Below are positions 15,530 to 21,592 of a DNA stretch of 31,209 nucleotides, piece after piece; positions within the stretch are counted from its first letter, which is position 1, and each line of letters starts with the position of its first letter. Location of the stretch: positions 1 through 31,209 of the forward strand of contig JAEZQK010000068.1 in the NCBI GenBank assembly GCA_023413135.1, read 5' to 3'. Below the pieces are notes generated by a model. The model saw only the letters and a program-made list of their open reading frames with translations. It ran no database searches and had not been told where the DNA came from. The stretch is from Bacillota bacterium. Its GTDB lineage: Bacteria; Bacillota; Clostridia; Christensenellales; Aristaeellaceae. A program made the position numbers and the translations under genes.

Positions 15530-15799
15530 ATGAGCATTTTTGAAGCCGGCATGCTGCTCTGCTTTGGCCTGGCATGGCCGACCAATATCTATAAATCCGT
15601 GAAATCCCGGTCCACCAAGGGCAAAAGTGTGATATTTCTATTGATCGTCTGGCTGGGCTATGTGTCCGGCATCATCCACAAACTGCTGTACAGCCGTGAT
15701 CTGGTGCTGTGGCTGTATGTTTTGAACTTGACCATGGTCAGCATTGACCTGATACTTTTCTACATCAACCGGCGAAACGAGCGGCGGAGCGGTCAATGA
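15530..15799 (+). CDS. Small three-helix membrane protein, PQ-loop/SemiSWEET-like
   Basis: 89 residues with three predicted membrane helices (about 5-20, 35-52 and 58-78) and a basic tail. The segment AWPTNIYKSVKSRSTKGKS after helix 1 resembles the loop of PQ-loop proteins, which have Pro-Gln where this has Pro-Thr-Asn. Three helices and this length fit SemiSWEET-type half transporters, but the match is weak and a structural or regulatory role is equally possible. GGAAGGAAG at 15511-15519 precedes the ATG. It lies after the repeat element and is probably a separate unit from the sugar operon. Confidence 0.7.
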   Translation: MSIFEAGMLLCFGLAWPTNIYKSVKSRSTKGKSVIFLLIVWLGYVSGIIHKLLYSRDLVLWLYVLNLTMVSIDLILFYINRRNERRSGQ

Positions 15800-15834
15800 T
15801 TCTATCCCGGATACTTTCCCGGCTTTGAGGGCTG

Positions 15835-15915
15835 ATATGCAAGCTCTGGAAAGCTCGTCCAATGCAGACGGATGCAGAAAACAAAGCTCTCCATCGAACC
15901 AATAAATTTGCATAT
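15835..15915. repeat. Inverted repeat between convergent genes
   Basis: ATATGCAA (15835-15842) and TTGCATAT (15908-15915) flank 65 bases in the gap between the small membrane protein and the GNAT gene. No T-tract or other clear terminator is visible in this 130-base gap. Confidence 0.3.
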
Positions 15916-15929
15916 ATAGAGGGAGTAAA

Positions 15930-16382
15930 CTATGCTTCCGGAATGATGGTTTTGCCCATCATGACCATATATTCCCAGCTTTCAAATCCCCGCCTGCGAT
16001 AAAATCCTTCCGTTTCATCCATCCTGGAGGTAAACAGATACATCTGGTATATCCCCATTTGAATAAGCTGCCGTTCAAGCTCTTTCAGCAGCTCCGACCC
16101 GATGCCGGTGCCCCTAAGATCATAAGCAACGCAAAAATCCTTGACAAAAAAATGGATGCAGTTGAAATAGATCTCTTTTTCGCCAATGATCATCCCGCTG
16201 ATTGCGCCATGAGGATCAAGACTGATAATGCCAAAAAACCCTTCGCAGTGCATCATCTGGGAAAGTTTTTGCGTTACCAATTCTTCTGTCCACTTGTCGT
16301 TCCATGGGGGCGCATTATATGTTTGGACATACAATTGCGCAAGCTCCGGCAAATGGGTGGGTTGCATGATCTCAAATGTCAT
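15930..16382 (-). CDS. GNAT-family N-acetyltransferase
   Basis: Single-domain acetyltransferase of 150 residues. The acetyl-CoA pyrophosphate loop is YDLRGTGIGSELL (residues 87-99) and the C-terminal FYRRRGFE stretch is the usual motif B region. Substrate unknown. The frame could begin one codon earlier at a GTG (16385), but the ATG at 16380-16382 is preceded by GGAGAG at a suitable distance. It is transcribed alone, convergent with the small membrane protein gene. Confidence 0.85.
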   Translation of the reverse strand: MTFEIMQPTHLPELAQLYVQTYNAPPWNDKWTEELVTQKLSQMMHCEGFFGIISLDPHGAISGMIIGEKEIYFNCIHFFVKDFCVAYDLRGTGIGSELLKELERQLIQMGIYQMYLFTSRMDETEGFYRRRGFESWEYMVMMGKTIIPEA

Positions 16383-16462
16383 CACAGTCTTCTCTCCACT
16401 CCAGCCTCTTTAGCAAAGAATTCTTATTTTCCATAAGCATGATAAACAGTAATTCTTTTTTC

Positions 16463-16489
16463 ATATGACTCTAATCTCTTCAGTCATAT
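16463..16489. repeat. Inverted repeat upstream of the GNAT gene
   Basis: ATATGACT (16463-16470) and AGTCATAT (16482-16489) form a perfect eight-base inverted repeat with an 11-base spacer, between the end of the fumarase beta gene and the GNAT start. In neither direction does a T-tract follow, so an operator for the GNAT gene is more likely than a terminator. Confidence 0.4.
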
Positions 16490-16494
16490 CATTC

Positions 16495-17055
16495 TTACCT
16501 TTTGAGGCTTTCCCTGTACCTTTGCTGACCAAGCTCGTAATAATCCCCGCCGTAGCAATCCACCGCCACGATGAGAGGCAGATCCTTCAGTGTCAGGCGT
16601 TTGATGGATTCTGTGCCCAAGTCCTCATAGGCCACCACATCACAGGCGGTGACACATTCCGCCATCAGCGCTGCGGCGCCGCCCACGGCGGCGAAATAGA
16701 CGGCAGGATGCTCCTGCATGGCGGTCACTACCTGGGAGGAGCGCTTGCCCTTGCCGATCATGGCCCGAAGACCCAGGGATAAGAGCAGCGGCGTGTAGGC
16801 ATCCATCCGGGTGCTGGTGGTAGGCCCGATGGCTCCCACAGCTTTTCCCGGCTTTGTTGGCGTTGGCCCGGCGTAATACAGCGTTTGTCCCTCCAGGGAA
16901 ACCGGAAGGGGTTCCCCTTTTTCAAAGGCCTTACCCATCCGCTCATGGGCCGCGTCTCTGGCGGTATAGACCACGCCGGACAAAAGCACGCTATCCCCAG
17001 CGTGAAGATTTTTCACATCCTCAAGAGATAGAGGCGCTGTCAAATGGATTGCCAT
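16495..17055 (-). CDS. Class I fumarate hydratase (or tartrate dehydratase) beta subunit
   Basis: 186 residues, the Fe-S hydro-lyase C-terminal domain that supplies substrate-binding residues to the iron-sulphur alpha subunit. It catalyses, with its partner, reversible hydration of fumarate to malate; L-tartrate dehydratase and related enzymes share the fold, and the exact substrate is not fixed by sequence. Family segments visible are GPTTSTRMD, MIGKG and FAAVGGAAALMA. Start 17055 has AAAGGA nine bases upstream. Its alpha partner ends 341 bases upstream instead of directly adjacent, with a repeat-filled gap between them. Confidence 0.9.
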   Translation of the reverse strand: MAIHLTAPLSLEDVKNLHAGDSVLLSGVVYTARDAAHERMGKAFEKGEPLPVSLEGQTLYYAGPTPTKPGKAVGAIGPTTSTRMDAYTPLLLSLGLRAMIGKGKRSSQVVTAMQEHPAVYFAAVGGAAALMAECVTACDVVAYEDLGTESIKRLTLKDLPLIVAVDCYGGDYYELGQQRYRESLKR

Positions 17056-17111
17056 GGAATCACATCCTTTGAAGGGTGCAGATTGGATGCACCTAATGAC
17101 ATATGCTTTGT

Positions 17112-17144
17112 GCCGCGGGCGGGCGATTGATAATCGCCCCTACG
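17112..17144 (-). repeat. Short dispersed hairpin repeat, copy 2
   Basis: Read on the minus strand: CGTAGGGGCGATT, ATC, then AATCGCCCGCCCGCGGC. The core GGCGATT/AATCGCC is a perfect seven-base stem with a three-base loop. Ends match the copies at 33-67 and 17209-17245, while the stem itself differs in sequence. Confidence 0.7.
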
Positions 17145-17208
17145 ACATATAAGGGAAGTTTCATGTGCTTCCCACGGCACAGAAGCGAATGGGAAAATAA
17201 ATCTTGCC

Positions 17209-17245
17209 GGCGTAGGGGCGCTTATTAAGCGCCCGCGCGCTGCGG
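17209..17245 (+). repeat. Short dispersed hairpin repeat, copy 3
   Basis: Plus orientation: CGGCGTAGGGGCGCTT, ATT, then AAGCGCCCGCGCGCTGCGG. The core GGGCGCTT/AAGCGCCC is a perfect eight-base stem with a three-base loop. It faces copy 2, so the two could also pair with each other. Confidence 0.7.
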
Positions 17246-17365
17246 ACAACGCCTGCTCTGCGAGGGCGAAGCAGCAAAGGATCATGAGCCTTGCGTAAGA
17301 TGGCAAGATCCTTCGCTACGCTCAGGATGACAGCGGGCGAGGTATTCGGTATTCCTTATCATACA

Positions 17366-17400
17366 CCGCCCGCCATGCGTGGGCGCATAGCCAGCCCTAC
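17366..17400 (-). repeat. Short dispersed hairpin repeat, degenerate copy 4
   Basis: Minus orientation: GTAGGGCTGGC, TATGCG, CCCA, CGCATG, GCGGGCGG. It keeps the GTAGGG start, a stem (one G-T pair) and a GC-rich end, but has diverged. It overlaps the end of the fumarase alpha gene by four bases, so it may supply that gene's last codons. Confidence 0.45.
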
Positions 17401-18248
17401 AATTCTGCTTGTGCATGCCTTGTCACATGGCAGCCTACATTCACCGCCACAGGCAGCCCGGCAATATGGGTCGGATAGGCCCGTATCTTCACCCCAAGGC
17501 AGGTGGTCCTGCCCCCAAACCCCTGGGGGCCGATTCCCGTCTCATTCACCAGCGCCAACAGTTCTTTCTCCAGCGCAGCATAAAATGGATCGGAGTGCTC
17601 CTCATCCAGGGGAACCAAAAGCGCCTCCTTGGCCATCTGTGCCACCTTTTCAAAGGTGCCGCCGATGCCCACCCCCAGTATCATGGGCGGGCAGGGGTTC
17701 GGCCCGGCCAGCCGAACCGTTTCCAGTACAAATTTCTTCACGCCTTGAGGCCCATCGGATGGATTGAGCATGGCTACGCGGCTCATATTTTCGCTGCCAA
17801 AACCCTTGGGGGCAACTTCGATTTTCAGTTCATTTCCCGGCACGATCCGGGTGTGGATCACCGCCGGCGCATTGTCGCCGGTGTTCTTGCGGCGAAGTGG
17901 ATCGGCCACCACGGATTTTCGCAAAAAGCCTTCTTCATACCCCTGCCGCACCCCTGCGTTCACGGCCTCCTCCAGGGAACCGCCTGTGATGTGCACATCC
18001 TGGCCGATGGTCAAAAACACCACCGCCATCCCCGTATCCTGGCAGATGGCCATGCTTTGATTCTTGGCCACCTCCGCGTTCTTTTGAAGGATGGCCAATA
18101 TTTCCCGTGCGGGAGGATAATCTTCGGCCTCCCCTGCCTTTTTCAACGCGCAGCCGATATCCTCATTCAAAAAGCAATTGGCACGGATGCACAACTCCTT
18201 CACCGTTTCGGCGATTTGGGCGGCGGATATATCGCGCAGGTTTTCCAT
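17397..18248 (-). CDS. Class I fumarate hydratase (or tartrate dehydratase) alpha subunit
   Basis: 283 residues forming the [4Fe-4S]-binding half of a two-subunit, oxygen-sensitive hydro-lyase (fumarase class I or TtdA type). Three cysteines in the expected contexts can hold the cluster: C69 in AICQDTG, C186 in NPCPPM and C273 in GCHVTRHA. The GGRTTCLGV stretch near 245-253 is also typical. With the beta subunit it would interconvert fumarate and malate in the partial citric acid cycle of an anaerobe. Starts 11 bases after the rsmI stop with GGAGGG upstream, so it is probably transcribed with rsmI. The gap before its beta partner is unusual. Confidence 0.92.
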   Translation of the reverse strand: MENLRDISAAQIAETVKELCIRANCFLNEDIGCALKKAGEAEDYPPAREILAILQKNAEVAKNQSMAICQDTGMAVVFLTIGQDVHITGGSLEEAVNAGVRQGYEEGFLRKSVVADPLRRKNTGDNAPAVIHTRIVPGNELKIEVAPKGFGSENMSRVAMLNPSDGPQGVKKFVLETVRLAGPNPCPPMILGVGIGGTFEKVAQMAKEALLVPLDEEHSDPFYAALEKELLALVNETGIGPQGFGGRTTCLGVKIRAYPTHIAGLPVAVNVGCHVTRHAQAEL

Positions 18249-18259
18249 AGGCCCTCCGA

Positions 18260-19114
18260 TTATCTATTCAAAAAGTCCTTTACCCTAAGGGATGCGGCAT
18301 AGGCCGCATTTTTCTTTTCACCCGACGATGTCAGCTTATCCACCGCATCACGAAGCGTTGCCCCATTCAGCATTGCCTCCAGGATGCGGGCCTCCAGGCT
18401 GACGTCCGGTGCTTTCACTGTTTCCACCTTCGGAACCTCATGGAGATCCAGCACAAGGCAGTACTCCCCCTTTTCCACATTGGGGTTTTGGCGCATGGTA
18501 TGAAGCACTTCAAGCACATTTCCCCGGAGGGTCAGTTCATACCGCTTGGTCAGATCACAGCAGACAGCGACGCGGGCCGCAGGGAAGGCTTCAGCGACAG
18601 CCTCCATCAGTTCCACTACCCGGTGGGGCGATTCATGTACCACCGCCACAGGCGGGCCAATACTTATCGCCTTCAGCTTCTCCCGCAGTTCCTTCTTCTG
18701 CCTGGGCAAAAAGCCGTAGAAGGCGAACTCTGCCGTATCAAACCCACAAATGGAAAGCGCCGATGCCATGGCGGTGGGGCCGGGGATGGGCAAAACCTTG
18801 ATCCCCGCCTCCCAGGCGGCCTTTACCAAAAGATAGCCCGGGTCGGAGATGGCGGGTGTGCCGGCGTCGGTGGTCAGCGCCACATCAATATTCTCCGCCA
18901 GCATTTTTTCGATGATCTTCCGGGATTTGTTCTCCTCGTTATGCTCATGACAACTGGTCAGCGGTGTATGAATGTCAAAATGAGCTGTAAGCTTCATGGT
19001 GACACGGGTATCCTCCGCGGCGATCAGACCAACGCTTTTCAGCGTTTCCACAGCCCGGGGGCTCATATCGGTTAAGTTGCCGATGGGGGTGGCGACTACA
19101 TACAGAATTGGCAT
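18260..19114 (-). CDS. rsmI: 16S rRNA (cytidine1402-2'-O)-methyltransferase RsmI
   Basis: 284 residues, a SAM-dependent tetrapyrrole-methylase-fold enzyme that 2'-O-methylates C1402 of 16S rRNA in the decoding centre. Recognised by the start LYVVATPIGNLTDMS, the segments AAEDTR, TTDAGTPAISDPG, PIPGPTA and VVHESPHRV. RsmH, which methylates N4 of the same nucleotide, is the next gene upstream, so both modifications of C1402 are encoded together. A 210-base gap containing a repeat element lies between them. Confidence 0.96.
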   Translation of the reverse strand: MPILYVVATPIGNLTDMSPRAVETLKSVGLIAAEDTRVTMKLTAHFDIHTPLTSCHEHNEENKSRKIIEKMLAENIDVALTTDAGTPAISDPGYLLVKAAWEAGIKVLPIPGPTAMASALSICGFDTAEFAFYGFLPRQKKELREKLKAISIGPPVAVVHESPHRVVELMEAVAEAFPAARVAVCCDLTKRYELTLRGNVLEVLHTMRQNPNVEKGEYCLVLDLHEVPKVETVKAPDVSLEARILEAMLNGATLRDAVDKLTSSGEKKNAAYAASLRVKDFLNR

Positions 19115-19145
19115 TTCGTCACCTCACACACTGACATTTGTATAT

Positions 19146-19308
19146 GGGGTATCGTGCCTGCAGGCACGAACAAAGGGCTTTCCTGCCATCTGGCTCAATC
19201 GTCGCACTGCTCACTGCCGTTCGCATTGCTCGTTTCGCCAGCCTCCTCCGCCTTGCTTCATCCGCCACCGGCGGCGCTTCGGCTTCGGAGCCCTTTGGAA
19301 ACCTTCGG
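19146..19308. repeat. Intergenic repeat element (copy B), related to 15380-15501
   Basis: Starts with GGGGTATCGTGC (19146-19157), one mismatch from the end of copy A, and contains an 18-base perfect palindrome TCGTGCCTGCAGGCACGA (19152-19169). CAAAGGGCTTTCC (19171-19183) and GCCCTTTGGAAACCTTCGG (19290-19308) both recur in copy A in the same order. In copy A the CAAAGGGCTTTCC and CCCTTTGG blocks are 5 bases apart, here 107. The far inverted end is not present before rsmH. It lies between rsmH and rsmI. Confidence 0.65.
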
Positions 19309-19324
19309 AGGCATCTTCTTTCAT

Positions 19325-20260
19325 TCATAGTTTTTCCACCACCCGCAGCTTGGCGCTGCGGGCACGGGCATTGCGGGCCACTTCCCCCGCGGTTGGCTGC
19401 ACCGCTCCACCCGCCAGCACCTTACCCACAGGTTTTTTCCCGCAGGTGCACACCGGAGCCTTGGGCGGGCAAATGCACGGGTTTTGCATGGTGCGGAAGG
19501 CCAGCTTAACAAGCCTGTCCTCCAGGGAATGAAAGGTGATCACGCATAGATGCCCGCCGGGCTTCAAACAATCCGCAAAATCGGAAAGCGCCTCCGTCAA
19601 AGGCGCCAGTTCGTCGTTGACGGCGATGCGGATGGCTTGGAAGGTCCTGCGGGCAGGGTGGCCCTCATCCTTCCTTCGCACCGCCTTGGGGATGGCGTCA
19701 TCGATGATGCGCACCAGATCGCCTGTGGTGACTACCGGCGCATTCCGCCGCCTTTCTACCACGAACTGGGCGATGCGGGCCGCCCACCGTTCCTCCCCGT
19801 AATCCAGGAGCACCCTCGTTAACTCCTGCTGCGAAACGCTCTGCAGCCATTCCGCCGCCGAAATCCCCGAGTCAGGGTCCATGCGCATGTCCAATGGCGC
19901 ATCCTCATGATAGGAAAAGCCTCGCTCAGGCGTATCCAACTGATGGGAGGAAACGCCCAAATCGAGCAAAGCCCCGTCAAGCTTCGGCGCGCCCGCTTCT
20001 TTAAGCAGTTCCTTTACATCATGGAAATTACCACGGATGGGATGAAAGCCGGGATAGTTTGCAAGGCGCCGGGAAGCAGCCTCGATGGCAGCCGGATCCC
20101 TGTCGATGCCGTACAGAACCCCGCCTTCCCTGGCTTTTTGCAAAATGGCCTCGCTGTGGCCGCCGCCCCCCAATGTGCCGTCTGCATAGACGCCGCCGGG
20201 CTTTACATCAAGCCATTGTAAAACTTCCTGAAGCAGCACCGGCTCATGACGAAATTCCAT
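19325..20260 (-). CDS. rsmH: 16S rRNA (cytosine1402-N4)-methyltransferase RsmH
   Basis: 311 residues, SAM-dependent methyltransferase (MraW) acting on N4 of C1402 in 16S rRNA. Recognised by the start MEFRHEPVLLQEVL, the SAM loop ADGTLGGGGHSEAIL, the LLDLGVSSHQLD segment and the C-terminal CVITFHSLEDRLVK. The frame is open to a TTG at 20272, but ATG 20260 is the family's normal start and has GGGAGG directly upstream. It usually heads the division/cell-wall cluster with ftsL and mra genes; here those are absent and it follows folC instead. Confidence 0.96.
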   Translation of the reverse strand: MEFRHEPVLLQEVLQWLDVKPGGVYADGTLGGGGHSEAILQKAREGGVLYGIDRDPAAIEAASRRLANYPGFHPIRGNFHDVKELLKEAGAPKLDGALLDLGVSSHQLDTPERGFSYHEDAPLDMRMDPDSGISAAEWLQSVSQQELTRVLLDYGEERWAARIAQFVVERRRNAPVVTTGDLVRIIDDAIPKAVRRKDEGHPARRTFQAIRIAVNDELAPLTEALSDFADCLKPGGHLCVITFHSLEDRLVKLAFRTMQNPCICPPKAPVCTCGKKPVGKVLAGGAVQPTAGEVARNARARSAKLRVVEKL

Positions 20261-20296
20261 GGACCCTCCCAAAATCTTTCCGTTTTGTCCAGCATA

Positions 20297-21592
20297 TCAC
20301 GAAAGGCTCTCATCCTGCAAGCCCAGCAGGTCGCGCAGCGACCCCGCCAGGTACAATGAACCCGCCGCGATGATGATGCCATCCGGCCCCGCCAGCTCCC
20401 TGGCCCGCCTCAAGCCTTCTTCCAGGCCTAATGCAGCTTCCGCTGCACAGCCTTCCTCCTGCAAAAGAGCTGCCAGTTCCGTTGCGGGCATAGCCCGATG
20501 ATTATCCGGCGTAACGGTGACGGCCTGGTCAGACAGCGCCACCATATCCTCCAGCATCTTGCCGTTCAGCTTTTCCCGAAGCACACCGGTCAGCAGCACA
20601 CGCTTCTCCTTATGGAGAAACAAATCCGCAAAGCTGCGTAACGCTTCCACACCTTGAGGATTGTGGGCCCCATCCAGCAGCACCCTTGGAGATTTCCCGA
20701 TCCACTCCAGCCGCGCCGGCCAGCAGACGCGCTCCATGCCCTGCCGCATAGCCTCCCGGCTGACGGGAAACCCACCCAGCAAATCCATGACTGTGAGTGC
20801 TGTCAAGGCATTTTCCACCTGGTGCAGCCCAGGCAAAGGAATACGCACATCCTCCATCTTTCCCTTGGGCAGATCAAAATCCGCATGGCTGCCGTGGGCA
20901 TCCGCCTGATGGAATACCGCCTGCCGATGGCGAAGTGCCATCAAACACGCTTGCTTTTGTTCACAGGCGGCGCGCACCACCGCCTCCGCCTCCTGGCGGG
21001 CGGGATACAGCACCGTAGGGACGCCGGGCTTTATGATGCCGGCCTTCTCTCCCGCAATCTTCTCCAGGGTATCGCCCAGGTATTCCATGTGATCCATGCC
21101 CAGCGCCGTGATGACCGACACCAGCGGTGTGATTACGTTGGTAGGATCCAGCCTTCCGCCCAGTCCCACCTCCACTACGGCAATATCGACCTCTACTTCC
21201 AGAAAGATCAAAAACGCCGTGGCGGTGCCCAGTTCAAAGGCGGTAGGACGTATCCCCTGATCTGACAGGCTGTCCGCCGCTTCCTTCACCCGGGTCACGG
21301 CCACGGCCAGGATTTCATCGGATACGGGCGCGCCATTTATGCGGATCCGCTCGTTGTAAAATTGCAAAAAAGGAGAAGTATACAGGCCTACTTTCAGCCC
21401 GCAGGCCCGGAGCATGCTGTCCAGCATGGCGCATACGGAGCCCTTGCCATTGGTGCCCGCCACATGAATGGCGGGCACCGGGGTCATGGGAATCTTCAGT
21501 TGAGTGAGTAGTGCACGGGTGTTCTCCAGCCCGTTTTTGGCACCCGTATATTGGGCGCCGTGGATATAAGCCACCGCTTGCGCAGCGTTCAT
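20297..21592 (-). CDS. folC: Folylpolyglutamate synthase / dihydrofolate synthase FolC
   Basis: 431 residues, a Mur-ligase-type ATP enzyme that adds glutamate to dihydropteroate and to folates in the cytosol. The P-loop is HVAGTNGKGSVCAML, followed by YTSPFLQFYNERIRING and the AVVEVGLGGRLDPTN and DGAHNPQG segments typical of FolC. Its ATG overlaps the valS stop by four bases (ATGA), giving translational coupling. The valS-folC pair is a common order in Bacillota. It falls under the valine T-box upstream. Confidence 0.96.
   Translation of the reverse strand: MNAAQAVAYIHGAQYTGAKNGLENTRALLTQLKIPMTPVPAIHVAGTNGKGSVCAMLDSMLRACGLKVGLYTSPFLQFYNERIRINGAPVSDEILAVAVTRVKEAADSLSDQGIRPTAFELGTATAFLIFLEVEVDIAVVEVGLGGRLDPTNVITPLVSVITALGMDHMEYLGDTLEKIAGEKAGIIKPGVPTVLYPARQEAEAVVRAACEQKQACLMALRHRQAVFHQADAHGSHADFDLPKGKMEDVRIPLPGLHQVENALTALTVMDLLGGFPVSREAMRQGMERVCWPARLEWIGKSPRVLLDGAHNPQGVEALRSFADLFLHKEKRVLLTGVLREKLNGKMLEDMVALSDQAVTVTPDNHRAMPATELAALLQEEGCAAEAALGLEEGLRRARELAGPDGIIIAAGSLYLAGSLRDLLGLQDESLS

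Larger units (their letters stand above)
17056..17396. repeat. Repeat-filled gap between fumarase alpha and beta genes
   Basis: No gene is seen in these 341 bases. From left: a hairpin GGTGCA/TGCACC (17075-17080, 17088-17093) just before the beta ribosome site; three copies of the short GTAGGGGCG...CGCCCGCG hairpin repeat, listed separately; an inverted repeat AAGGATC/GATCCTT (17277-17283, 17307-17313); and a CTACGCTCAGGATGACA stretch (17315-17331) of a type that often recurs between genes in gut Clostridia. The gap looks like a collecting site for small repeats inside an operon. Confidence 0.6.

Noticed and set aside
16463..16489. Inverted repeat as a terminator for the fumarase operon
   Set aside because: On the minus strand it is followed by an A-run, not T residues, so it does not have the form of an intrinsic terminator.
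19119..19328. Minus-strand frame of 69 codons starting at the rsmH stop (ATGA overlap)
   Set aside because: Although the overlap looks like coupling, the frame runs through the dispersed repeat and has a low-complexity Arg/Ala composition. It resembles no FtsL-like protein, the usual neighbour of rsmH.
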